A stretch of DNA of 64,000 bases from Warburgia ugandensis. Lineage: Eukaryota; Streptophyta; Magnoliopsida; Canellales; Canellaceae. The stretch spans positions 38,918,684 through 38,982,683 of the forward strand of contig CP141128.1 in assembly GCA_035236585.1 (NCBI GenBank), read 5' to 3'. The notes below the pieces were generated by a model. The model had not been told where the DNA came from, made no database searches, and was given only the letters and a program-made list of their open reading frames with translations. This document shows, piece after piece, positions 11,551-23,199 of the stretch (the stretch's first letter is position 1; the number at the start of each line of letters is the position of its first letter). The translations under genes were made by a program, and so were the position numbers.

Positions 11551-11848
11551 GTACCATTAGGTGCGTCTCGGAAGAAGGAATCCAACAAGACCAAAATCAC
11601 CCAAAATGGAGTTAAAATGAGCAAGTTATGGCCCTTTGAAGTTCAGGGGCAAAAATGTAATTTTTACTAAAAAACAGATTTAGCCTACAAAACATAGGGG
11701 GTCGTTTTAATACGGGCACCCCTCTTCTTCAACCTCTTAGAGGGTTCTAGAACGGCGGTGATTGGAGGAGAAATCACCACCATTATGGAGGTTTCTCCAC
11801 CGCCATTCAAGGGCGATGAGAGCCCCCTCCAGAACCATCTTATAGCTC

Positions 11849-11856
11849 TATAAATA
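11849..11856 (+). promoter_or_regulatory. TATA box of LTR La
   Basis: TATAAATA sits in a short GC-balanced context (GCTCTATAAATAGAGCTC, itself a palindrome). The same element in the same place occurs in LTR Lb on the - strand (52993-53000). This is the expected core promoter of the retroelement. Transcription would start about 25-35 bases downstream. Activity is not shown. Confidence 0.6.
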
Positions 11857-12034
11857 GAGCTCTTGGGCGCCTCTAATGGCAGCCCAAAAGCTTGGGAAAA
11901 ACCCATTTTGGAGAAGCAACCAAGAGGAGAAACGTGGAGAAAAACCCAGCAACAAGCCAGGTATGCCCAAAATCCCTCCAAACCCGTCTTCCCATTAGTC
12001 CTAAGCTAAGTTTCCCTAAGTTTTTGTATGAAAA

Positions 12035-12330
12035 TTCATGCAAAAATGGGCCCTAGAGAGTCACAAAGGACCTAGGGACAATCCCTGGGCCGCACTGGTC
12101 CGACAGGGTCGAACCAAGGCATCCCAAGGACGCCCCGGTCCCCCAACGAACAAGATGCTCCCCACTGGACGAAACACGTCGTCCGCATTCGAGAGAAACC
12201 AGCGGGCGCGTCCGTGGATGCGCCCGCAAATGAAAAAGATGGGGGGGAATACAGCGTGTCTGCAGACGCACCCACTGGGGCGCATGCCGCTGACGCGCAA
12301 TGCTTTAGCGTTCTGGGATTCCACCTCTTA
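12035..12330 (+). other. CpG-rich block in LTR La
   Basis: A 300-base stretch is much richer in CG dinucleotides than the sequence around it and gives overlapping open frames on both strands only because stops are rare in GC-rich DNA. The antisense frames share short peptides with the equivalent block of LTR Lb (HGRARWF, GVLGM.WF), but the frames shift between copies. I do not call a gene here. Confidence 0.6.
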
Positions 12331-13631
12331 AAGGCCTTTATGTACATGTGATACTAAAAAGCTTATAACTTGAAATCTAGGGCTCTGATTGAGGCGCCGT
12401 GAAAGGCGTTGTGACCGTGTCAATGACACAGACACACCCAAACTATAAAATCCCTTATCAAGGCCCAATCAAAGGTGGCCACAACCCTTAGAATAGGATG
12501 GTGGCGCGTGGCCACTAGACCTTTGGAAAACTGATGATACTAAGGCCCAATTAGGACCTTAGACACCCATAGGCATGGGGATGAACCCTTAATGCCTAAG
12601 TAGTAAGACCAACCACTCTAAAACCTATAAATGATAGGCCAAACTAACCTTGATTCCCCAAACCATGTTCAGGAGCGTAAGAGGACAAAGGGGTTAGCGC
12701 GACCTAGCCAGGTAGGTGCTCTATCGCTACTAGACTTTTTAAGAGCCATGATTGTTTTATGCATGTTTTAAGTATGAGTTATACAACTTGTTTAGCATGA
12801 CTTAATTCAGCATACATATGATAAATGCTTTATGCATAGATATGTTTTGGCATAGATATGTTTTGCAAATAATTGCGTATACATTATGCATAGATATGTT
12901 TTGCAAACAAATGCATATATTGCATGATTTGTGAGCATTGAGTTTTTGAAAGATTGCATGTCCTTGAGGGTTACCAAAAGACGCTAGAGTGCCCAAAAGA
13001 TGCTGGGTAGGCAGTTGTGAGGGACCCAAAGAGGACAGGTTTTGAAAAAGAGGTTTTTGGCTTGTTTGATCGTACATGATTTGGGCTAATAAGCTTGTGG
13101 GCGCTATGCCAAGAGGTCTGGGGTGGCCTCCTAAATTCTACCACTATTAGGTGCATGGGTACCACGCCCAAAAAGGGCATGTCCCTGCTTCGACTGCATG
13201 TGGTATAGGGGGCTACCATTGGTGTCACGACATTGGGTCGAAGTGTCATATGCCCCGTAGAGGTATATGATCCTATGTCCCTAGGTACCCGAGGACCACA
13301 CGGTGGTGAGGTCGTGGGCATAGTTGGACCCTATGGTTCGTGGATTTTCTTACATGGCATATGGCATGACATGAGGTTGGTCGACCATACCAGATATCCA
13401 TGAGTTGGATTCAGTTGAGCATCTTATGCACATCATTATGTTATGATATATACATGATACTTTCGACTTAGATTATGTGATTTTCTTAAGTCATCAATAT
13501 TCCAATTTGATAACGGTTTTTAATCTCGATATTGAACTTGAGTATTCAAACATGCACATGTTTTGAAAAAGCATATGATTTTAAACATCGCATGCATTAT
13601 AAAACTAGTAGTGATGGACTCCTACTGAGTA

Positions 13632-13643
13632 GAGTATATACTC
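13632..13643. promoter_or_regulatory. Palindrome near the 3' end of LTR La
   Basis: GAGTATATACTC is a perfect 12-base palindrome about 360 bases before the LTR 3' end. The two related LTRs have inverted repeats at a comparable position (51053-51069 and 30446-30485). It could form an RNA hairpin in the R/U5 region. Confidence 0.45.
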
Positions 13644-13996
13644 ACCCAATCCTCAACATTTTTCAGACATAAAGAAAAACACTTAAGGACGAGGTACGCC
13701 TGTGACAGAAGACACCCAGACTAAGTACAAGTAAGTAAACCCCTACCTTATCTTTCAATGTTACTTGATTGTAGTTACTCTCTATAGCTGAGGCTGTGAC
13801 TAACACTTTCTTGGGAATAGATTCAATTTAAAACTATGCCATGGCTAGATAATTGGAAAATGTGTTTTGACACTCGGGGTTTTATACAAAAGATTGTTTT
13901 CCAAAAAAAAAAAGGTTTTCATGAATTTCATATTTATAAAACAAGAGATCTCGCCTTTTTATCAAATTTGCATCATATAAAACCTGGGTCGTCACA

Positions 13997-15716
13997 TATT
14001 TACTGACTACAAAATCCTTAAATATATTTTCACATAGCAGGACTTAAACATGAGGCAAAGAAGGGGGATGAAGTATTTAAAAGACTATAAGTTTACTATT
14101 CAATGCCATGTAGGAATGGTCAATGTAGTGGGTGATGCTTTGAGTAAGAAGACTTAGGGCATGTGTGCTAGCATGTTATCAAGGAGATGGAAACTACTCC
14201 AAGAGGTAACTAGCTACAGGTTAGGGATGCATTAGGACATTGCCTTTATGGCCAATCTTGCAATAAGATCTATGGTGATTGAGAGAGTCCTTCAAGCACA
14301 GAAGGATGATGTTAAAACACAAGCTATTGTAGGCAAAGCACATTTCACCAGGGTAGTGGGTGGTAGTGTATGAATGCAGGGAAGATTAGTGGTGCCTTTA
14401 GATGAAAACTAAGATGAGAGATACTCACAGAGGTGCACCAATCATAGTACACTATCCATCTAGGTGATACAAAGATGTATCTGGACCTCAAAAGACAATT
14501 TTAGTGGAACAACATGAAGGAGGAGATGGGAGAATTTGTTGGAAGGTGTCTTACTTGTCAGCAAGTTAAGGCTGAGCATCAAAAGCTAGCAGGATTATTA
14601 TAATCTCTTGAGATCCCTCAGTGGAATTGGGACCTTATCATGATGGATTTAATCATGGGATTATCCAAGACATAGAGTGGGAATGATATGATATGGGTGA
14701 TCATCGACTAGCTAACTAAATCAACACATTTTCTCCCCATTTGACAAAACCAACATATAGAAAGTTTGGCTCAACTTTACAATAGGGAGATAGTGAGTGT
14801 AAAGGGAGTGTCATTGACCTTTACATCAAATCGAGATAGTCGATTCACTTCTCAGCTTTGGAGAAGTGTGTAGGAATTCTTAGGATTTGCACTAAGGTTT
14901 AACACTAGTTTTTATCTACAAATAGATGGACAATCAGAGAAAATGATCTAGACACTAGATAAGATGTTGAGACCTTGCACCATCTACTAGAAAAGGAATT
15001 GGGATGAGAGCTTAGCTCTTCTATAGTTTGCCTACAACAATAGCTTCCACTTGAGTATAGGCATGGATGTGTATGAGGCACTATATGAGACAATCTTTTC
15101 ATTCACCAACTTGTTGGAATGAAGTTGGTGAGAACTCAATTATTAGATCCGAACTAGTAGAACATGTGTGAAGAAGGTAGGCACATACATGAGTGAATAC
15201 ATGTACTCCAATGTAGGTTGAAGTGCTACGCCAACAAGAAATGATGAGATTTTGAGTTTGAGGCTGGTGATCATGTGTTCTTTATAATTTCTCCAAGCAA
15301 GGGAGTTATGAAATTCAGTTTAAAGAGGAAGTTGAATCCTAGATATATTGTTCCTTTCAAGATCTTAGATCCCATTGGTACTATGGCCTATAGACTAGCT
15401 TTTCTCCCGTAATTGTTGGAAGTCCATAACATGTTTCATGTCTCTTTGTTGTGGAAATATATCCTAGACCCCTTACATGTACAGGATTAGGGATCAAAAG
15501 AAATACAAATAGATCTAACCCTCGAAACTAAGCCAGTGAGATTCCTAGATAGGAAGAGTTAAAGATTGTGAAACAAGAAAATCTTGCTAGTCAAGGTCCT
15601 CTAGCATAATCTATCAGTTAAGAAAGTAACATGAGAACTAGAGGCTGACATGAGTGCGAGGTAATCTAAGTTGTTTGAGGATTAGAAGATGAGGAATTTC
15701 AAAGACAAAATTCTTT
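13997..15716 (+). pseudogene. pol: gypsy element A RNase H end and integrase
   Basis: RNase H resumes with IFTDYKILKYIF, QDLNMRQRR and KYLKDYKFTI and ends with the GDALSKK motif (about 14130). The integrase core follows with stops and frameshifts: FTSNRDSRFTSQLW (second catalytic Asp region, about 14820-14870), QIDGQSEK (catalytic Glu region, about 14920-14945), then FAYNNSFHLSIGM and YEALYET. The C-terminal part has GDHVFFI, GVMKFSLKRKLNPRYI, a PIGTMAYRLAF-like stretch and VHNMFHVSLL, with a final LVKVL segment near 15590. This order and these words are typical of the Del/Tekay chromovirus lineage. The protein is dead: many in-frame stops and shifts. Confidence 0.85.
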
Positions 15717-15724
15717 GAAGGGGG
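15717..15724 (+). promoter_or_regulatory. Polypurine tract of element A
   Basis: GAAGGGGG lies 7 bases before the 3' LTR start. It is the expected primer for plus-strand synthesis in LTR retrotransposons. Confidence 0.55.
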
Positions 15725-16256
15725 TAACTAATGTAACATCCTGAAATTTTGTACAATTTTCTAAGAATTAATGAAAAATTAAGATTTAATCCAACTTTTA
15801 GAGATTTTAGTTATGAGATATAGATAATTTGATTATGAAACATTTGGTAATAGATTAAGCTCAAAAAGAGAAATCCAATTATTGTAAGATAACATAAATC
15901 TAATAGTGGAGATTTAAATTATTCACAAAGTAAGATTTTACATTGATATTGGTGCCCACTTAATAAATTAGCCCAAAAACATGTTAGAGCGGCCTACACT
16001 ATCCTATGTAGACAATAAGTGTGAAAATCTCATTTGATCTTTACTAATTTAAGGTTTTCTAATGGTTTGGGAAAAGATTTGAGGAGAATTTAACCAAATA
16101 CAATGAACATAAGGAGAGATAATAAAATTTTAGGAGGGGATTCTCATTTCTTTTAGTTAGTAACTAATTTAGGGAATTAAAAGAGGAAATTATATATGTG
16201 ACTCACAATCCATAATAGGGGAAATTTGTGAGCCTCCTAAGGAGAGAAACAGGTGC

Positions 16257-16258
<2 letters not shown>

Positions 16259-16320
<62 letters not shown>
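16259..16320. repeat. (GA)31 microsatellite
   Basis: A perfect GA dinucleotide run inside the element A 3' LTR, followed by a further purine-rich stretch to about 16360. Similar GA-rich leaders occur near 38040-38110 and 54546-54600 in other LTR-like sequence. Confidence 0.95.
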
Positions 16321-16323
<3 letters not shown>

Positions 16324-18554
16324 AGGAGGAGGAAGAAAGAAGAGTAGACAAGGGAAAAGCTAAGAGTAAAATGATAGATCTATAACAAGGTAGGTAGATC
16401 TGGCTATCTCACTCTTTAAATCTTTGAAAAAACCATGTTTAAGAAATTGATAGAATTTTTATGGTGTGACTACATGTGTAAATGGTCAATTGTGTTAATA
16501 TTTTATCCATGTGAATATGGCATGTTTTACAACTTGTTTATCATGACTAAGAAGTCATTTGTAGACATCATATGTTTCTATGGTTATCTATGTGAGAGAA
16601 ATCTACAAATTTCTATGCTAACCTATGAGAGATGGATCTATGCATTCTACGTTAATTATCAACCATGTGGAATAGATCTATATGTTTTTAAGTAGATAGA
16701 TCAATGTGTTTTATGCTAAAGGGATCTCTGTGTTCCATGCTTGATAATCCATGCAAAAATCTAAGCTTTGATCTTTGATAATCCATGTACAAAGACACAG
16801 TTTTGGGCCATTGATATTCTATGTAAAAAAAAAAACCCAATTTCTTGACTTTGAGGAATCTATGCACAATAATCATGACCGTTGATAATCTTAGTGAAAA
16901 TATGAGTTTTGGATTATTGATGAACCATGGATGTGAACTTACTGGACTAATGAAGGATCCATGTGCATAAGCTCCATTGGATCATAGGAGGACCCATGCT
17001 CATGGTTTCTTGGGATTATTCAAGGGCCTATGTAGATTTGGTCAAGGGAGAAACCAACTCAAATGATCTTTCATAGAGGTCAAGATGATCATTACACATG
17101 ATCCATTGGGATGCAAAGAGGATCCATGCACAAGATTCAAAGTGAGATGAAAACTAAACCACTTGGAGTATTACTATTAGAAAATAAGAGCACCCATGTG
17201 CCTAAACTCCTTTGGAACCAAGAAGATCCATGTGCATGTTCCAAGTGGGGCCATGCGTAGAATCCATATTGGGCCTTTGGATGTGATGTGTTTAAGTAGC
17301 CTTGATATCTATTACAAAACACAGTTAGGTTGTTTTTTTTTTTTTTTTGATGAATGCTTAATAAGATGGTCGTGATCTTACCATCCTTCTTATGACTTAT
17401 ATGTTATTGAACTATGGTTTTGGATTTGTTAGATAATCCATGTGAAAAGTAAATCCATGAATTATGGACGAGTTCTTATTATTATATTTGCATCAGTACT
17501 GTGACATTGTGATATGGACATACGTCATATTTTCATTAAAAATTTCATTATTTACTTTATTCTAAGTGATGGATATGAATTACACTATGAATATGATAAA
17601 TAGGCTATTAAAGGCCCAATGGGAACTATGCTAGGGAGTAGTGTGGGTTTGGCCATTTGGCCTCTAACCACCTAAAGAGTGGGATGATATCTAACGCCTA
17701 AAAAGTGTTATATTTCAAGATTGGTGGTAGAGACCACAGTAGGTGCCTCATGGCACCCTTTCAAGACAACCCATGAGCCCTATAAGGATGCAGTCAAAGC
17801 TTTTCCAGGACATTAGAAAGCAAACAATGCATCAATTTGGCATGCACATAGTAAGTCCTAGGTTATTTTCCAAGATTTTGATTTGGTTCCTAAGGAACCT
17901 AACTTTTGCTTCTAAGATAGAGCCTTGGATTAGTGGTGGATGAGCACTCATCTAACTAGATTTTTTTATTATTTTTTTCCTATGTGCCATAGTGCATTAG
18001 ATTTGTGGTTTGGATAGACCAATAATGAGATCTTGCTTACCTTTCTTTAGATCATGTTACTTTTGAGGAGTATGAGTTATTTTTTCTAAATGTGAATGAT
18101 ATTTCATGATGCATTAAGAATGCTTCAAAATGAGCATAATGTGAAAGAAAACTAGGTGAGAAGTTATTTGTGGAACTCAAAATATATTTTCAGAGCATAT
18201 GTATGTCTAGTGCTATGGTTTTTCATGTTTTAAGTGGGTCATGTTTATCTATTGGGTATAAATGTATACTCAACAAACGGTATAAATGTAGATCCTCAAG
18301 AAAAGGCAAAGATTAAGAAGTAGAGTGTTGGGACAAGCATTCTAGTGTAGAGGAAAAGTGAGGACAAGTCATTGATGATTGAGATACATTTTATATTGTT
18401 ATTTGAGGTATTCTAGTGACATGGTTGTGATTGAAAACTATCCTTGGGATTGATTTTAGAAGTATGTTCATATGGGCTCAGACGTGGGCCACGACTCTGT
18501 GTGTGTGTGTGATTTTGAGTATGATACAGCTGGAGTTTTTAAAAGGGATGACAC

Positions 18555-18573
18555 TATATATATATATATATAT
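18555..18573. repeat. (TA)n microsatellite
   Basis: A short perfect TA run near the end of the element A 3' LTR. A (TG)n run of 14 bases lies at 18499-18512. Confidence 0.85.
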
Positions 18574-18683
18574 TGACTTGTGTTTTGGTTTTTAAAAACC
18601 TTGGAGATTGATCTTGCTTTTGGTAAATAGAGATTTTAATAGAAATTATATTTTTAAACCCAGGTCGTCACACCAGAGGAAAA

Positions 18684-18815
18684 TGACATGGGAGTGTCCC
18701 AAAATTCCAAGATCGATGGTGGATCAAGTGAGATCAAGCTATGAACAATCAAGATCATCATTAAACCATCTTGAATCAAAGTATTTCAAATGTGTTTGGT
18801 CATGGAGGAGTTGAC
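18684..18815 (+). mobile_element. B-family LTR, first ~130 bases only
   Basis: TGACATGGGAGTGTCCCAAA and the following bases match the LTR starts at 44882 and 50371, including CCAAGATC.ATGGTGGATCAAG, CATCTT and CATGGAGGAGT. It is preceded by the purine run CCAGAGGAAAA (18673-18683), the place of a polypurine tract, so it is the 5' part of a 3' LTR. It is cut off at 18815 by LTR E2. The rest of this element is not found in the window. Confidence 0.75.
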
Positions 18816-21800
18816 TGTTATGTTTTAAACAATATCGAAAGTGCACGGCTCTATTGTAACATAGAATGTGCAAGTACGGGTCAATCCACAGTGACTATAT
18901 AATTAAAAAAGTTAACTACTTTAACCTAGGCAAACAATTTATTAACTAAATTAATTACTTAAAATGCTAAAGATTGTAGAAATTACATAAAATGATAGAA
19001 ATTAAACCTAAACCTAGGAATTAAAAATCAAATACCCTTAGGACTAAGCTATCTAGATTTTTCTACACATGTTAACAAAGTTATGATAAATCTAAAAATA
19101 CAAAAAATAATTCTTTCCAAACTCTCTTTAAACATTTTCTTAATACTAGTTTTTTAGCATGTCACTATACTTATTCAAAGTATAGCTCATCTTCTTAGGC
19201 TTCAAATATCCATGATTCTTGTATAGTTTCCCTCTATTTTACTACACTTGGTATCCTTTTCTTTCAAGCAATCACCGAATACATAAACTTAAAGTGCTAC
19301 GAATCTAATACTAATATTATGCTTGAATTTAATTTAGAACAACCTAATATAAAAAGCATATCTTATTCTAACATATTCATCTTACTGCCCTAGTTGAACT
19401 AATTAAACATAAGTATAAAGAAATGAACTAAATCTAACAACTACCAAAGTAAGTAAATATAATGTACAGTATATAACATTTAAAATAAAGAGAAAAGAAA
19501 TTTTATTTTATTGAAATGAAAATTACATCAATTGATTACAAGAAAAGGAATAACATAAGTAAATGCAACTAATCCTATGAGGTAGAATGCATTCACGTAA
19601 AATTTCCAACATGTCACCTGAGAATTCTTCTGGTGAATCCCATTAACCTACACACTACAACCTTTTTTTCCCATTATCTGCTTATGATTTAGATCATGTT
19701 GTGTTATAGAACATAGCCATGGATTACTAACCTCTCATGCCACAACCCTTGGGAGAAGTGTTTACACACAAAAAATGTCTGTATGGTGTAATACTAAGAG
19801 AGAGAAAGTGATTCAGAAAGGCTTGTACATGGAGAAATCTTAGAGATAAGAATAGATAGAATGATATAGGGTGAGATGTATGTGTAGGGGCATAAATTCC
19901 AAGTCCAGAAGATGATGAAGAAAATTAATAAAAATTAAAAAAGCATGATAGTGAAACTAAAATTTGGTGCAAAAAGAGGTGAATGGAAGAATGGGTTAGA
20001 GATAGAGTTATTTTATGAAATTTTGTGGGGAGGTCAAATATGGGGTGATGATACTAATACATTATTTTTAGAGTGAATGGATAAGTACAAAATTTGAAAA
20101 TAAAATGGTGGAGAAAGTTAGAAAATTGGGTAGAAAACACTAAAAATGGAATATGAGAGGGCTAGAGAATGAGTTTTAGGTTGATATTTTAATGATTTAT
20201 AGAGGATGGGATGGAGGGAAAGGGGCATGATTTTGAGTAAGTTTAAGGTAAAAACAGAAAAAGAAAGGAAAAACAAAAAACAAAAAGATGAAAGGAATGA
20301 AGCATGATGGAGGAAAAATAGCTTGCCTTTCTTACCTTTAGTTGAAATTGAATGGAATACAAAACTTCATCTCTCTTCTCATCTTCTCTTCCCCAAGTCC
20401 TAAACCTCTCATTTGTTTAGATTCCATGTTGAGTTCACTAGTGGAATGGGTGTTTCTATTTTTATTTTCCTTTCTAAGGAGAATGCCTCATCACGTTGGA
20501 GAGCCCCTTGAGGCTTTCGCGCGGAGAGCATGACAAGAAGGAATTTTCCTTATTTTCTCTCCTTCCAATATCATTCCTACAAGTTTCCCTCTATACTTAC
20601 CTTATGATAACTTTCCATTAGCTAATAACCTTTAGATCTCCCACATTCTTTCCTCTCTTCTCATCTTTTATTCCCACCATAGGATCAAGATCAAGCCTAA
20701 CTTGGATGGTTAGATGGGATGGAGTGTTAGCTAGGCTTTCCATGCTTTCATTCTTTATTCCATACCATTGGATCATGCTTCAACCCTAAGGTGGATGATT
20801 GATATTCTCTTGAAGTCTCCTACAAAAAATGATATAGTTTAATGTCTCATTCCTACTCGTCCATTGGATTGACATGCCTTAAGATGGATGACTAGGATTG
20901 TATTGAGGTTTTCGTATCCACACTGATTCTCTCCCTTTATTTTCTCTCCACCCACTATTTTTATCTTTGGCCAATCACAAATAAGTGCAAAACACATATT
21001 CCTCTAGCGAGAATACATTTTTCTCCTTGAAAAATGGTGGGCAGCCCACCAAAATTTTCTCCACCAATCATAGTTTAGTTCTCTCTTGCTTGCATGGCTA
21101 CATCCTATTGGTCAATCCTAAATCAAATGGTTTCTCATTAGTTTCTTTAGGATGGTCTTTGATGTTGAATAATCTTAGACACTCTTTCTTGAAATTCATG
21201 GATGAAAACTAATTATAGATTTTTCCTTTTTTGTCTCTTTCTCCTCACCTCCTTATCTTTCTCACCCAATCATACTAATCCATACTTGTATTTGATGTAG
21301 AATTATGTGGGATGTACCACCATTGCATGGAAAATTTGTAGAAAACATGTAGGAAGTTCCATTCTGAAGTGTAGAGAGAGAGAGAGAGAGAAAGTGGAAG
21401 ATTTAAGTCTTCAGTGAGACCTAGCTTGAGTGTGCTTCACATGCGTGCTTTCTTGGATGTATATGGCTCTTAAGCTTCACTTAGAAGCTCCTCAAAGGTG
21501 CTGGAATGCATACATGCACACAAGGAAATTTTGCCACTCCATATTTTGATATTTATAACCTTTTTTTGTGTGGATAAGGTTTAGCAATGCTTCTAGGGTT
21601 TTTAAATGTGCTAGAAATGATAATGACTCCCACTCTACAATTTGAACTTTTGGGCTTTATAAATTTGGTAGGTAAGCACATCTTGATGCTTGGTCTCTGG
21701 ATGATCCATCTTTTAAGGTTTTAAATGGCAAAGATACCCTTTGTTACAATTGTATCCTAAACCTACAAAATACAAAAATAACCTTAATTAGTGATTTTAT

Positions 21801-21865
21801 GATAAAGAAAGGGCTAAAATTTGGTAAATATAGAGGTATTCTATGTACTAATTGTATTCCTATCA
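18816..21865 (+). mobile_element. LTR E2 (about 3.0 kb)
   Basis: It opens TGTTATGTTTTAAACAA and within 70 bases has the block GTGCACGGCTCTATTGT...GCAAGTACGGGTCAATCC that E1 and E3 also have. The end I propose (ACTAATTGTATTCCTATCA) aligns with the ends of E1 and E3, and CCTACAAAATAC near 21750 matches CCTATAAAATACC in E1. No matching target-site duplication flanks it (TTGAC left, AATAT right), so one side may be rearranged or my right boundary may be wrong. Open frames inside (20342-20533, 20985-21212) resemble no protein. Confidence 0.55.
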
Positions 21866-23199
21866 AATATCCCTAGAATTAGATTTTGTTAGTTATCGAG
21901 CAAAACTACAAAATAGAAATAGAAAATCTAAAATATGTAGAAAGCCTTTAAACCCCTAGTAGATGAGTTATAGTTTTGTAAGGGTTTCCATAAATGATAC
22001 CCATAACTATTTCAGAAAATTTATGAAAGTCCTTTATTTATCTAAGTGAATTTTCTTCTATTTAGCTCATATTAAGTACCTAACTTTAGCTTGCAAATAA
22101 AGATAAACAAAAAGGTTCAAAATCTTACCCCTATGGTAAAGATATCTGATTATTTCTATAGTTTCAGAATGTGAGTGTGTGCCATAGCTAAGATATATAA
22201 TTATCAGTTTTCAAGTAAAATATAACTTAAATTACTATCCAAATGTATGCTTTGACTTCAATTCTTACACGATATTCTTGGCACTCAAAAGGAAGTAACT
22301 TAGAAAGATGTAAATCTCCCATGAATATGAGAGTAGAATATTATTTATTAAAACAAAAAATCTCACATATTTCATATGAAGGAGAGATAACTTAGAAAGA
22401 CTGATAATGGCCTCATGAAAAGATATTAACTACTAGGAATATTACTCTCTACCAATTTTCTTATTTATTCGTAACCATATCCAAGTCATACTACTCCTAA
22501 TATTAACTTAGGTCTTTCACTTGGATGAAATGTGGGCTTAGGATGGGGTTATAAAAAGAATGAGTATAATGATAAACAAAGATTGTCTTGAAGAATATAC
22601 AAAGGACTTGTAAGATGTATTCATAATTTTTTCTTTCATTTTTCTTCACAAGAAGGAACATTCTTATTCATTGACTATCTTTTTCTTTTTCTTTTTAACT
22701 TGACTTTATTTGTAGCCTTTATTTGAACTTTTCTTCTTTTTAACTTCTTCGACGTTCATCTCTTGAATTGTATTGTTCATACTTCTTCTTCAAGACATTT
22801 CTTCAATATTCTTTATATATTCTCAAAACGACTAGGTAATAGGTTGTATTATAAGGTTTCCAACTGGCCACGACCGAAAGAGAGAGATATGGAAGAGAAG
22901 GGAGTGCGGTAGGCAATTTGGTTCTTTCGATGGCCAACAACCAAAAGAGAGAGAAAGAGAGAGGGGTGAAAGTGAAGCAACATAGTTAGTTTCTAACAAA
23001 GAACTTTAGTGCACAAGTAGGGTAAAGAGAGAGTCATTAACAGAAAGATCTGTGGAGAGAGTTAGGACAAAAAAGAACAAATATGGTAGACTAGTCCAAT
23101 CTACCGTTGTTTGGATGTTGGTGCTATCCCAATTTACGAGATTATAGAAAGTCAATTTTATCCAATACCAATCCCATGTGTAATCATTGGCTACAGCCA
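21866..23199. other. Unrecognised AT-rich spacer
   Basis: About 1.3 kb with no frame that resembles a protein. From about 22875 it becomes purine-rich (GAGAGA runs). Two GAAAGAGAGAG-type words at 22880 and 22935 each follow a similar phrase (GGCCACGACCG, GGCCAACAACC), a weak direct repeat of about 55 bases. It may include the lost 5' part of the copia element that follows. Confidence 0.4.

Larger units (their letters stand above)
11551..13996 (+). mobile_element. 5'-truncated LTR La inserted in RNase H of element A
   Basis: About 2.4 kb matches the reverse complement of LTR Lb (50606-53419). Shared landmarks are a block around 11560-11660, a TATAAATA box, a CpG-rich block, the run of AAGGCCCAATCAAAGG, and the final GGGTCGTCACA. 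Compared with Lb, the first roughly 150 bases (TGCAATGACCCC...) are missing. The flanking RNase H also lacks about a dozen codons between TLKI and IFTD, so truncation and target deletion happened together. Orientation is + (ends in GTCACA at 13996). Confidence 0.8.
15732..18672 (+). mobile_element. 3' LTR of gypsy element A (2.9 kb)
   Basis: It opens TGTAACATCCTGAAATTTTG directly after the integrase pseudogene and polypurine tract, and closes CCCAGGTCGTCACA, whose last about 75 bases match the 5' LTR remnant at 164-240. It contains a 62-base (GA)n tract, a 19-base poly-T (17332-17350) and no recognisable protein. Small open frames inside (for example 16435-16695) are AT-rich and unsupported. 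It lies 11 bases before a B-family LTR. Confidence 0.8.

Noticed and set aside
12053..12347. Overlapping frames in the CpG-rich block of LTR La, sharing short peptides with 52540-52764 of Lb
   Set aside because: The similarity follows from the LTRs being homologous. The frame shifts between copies and no start, stop or domain is conserved.
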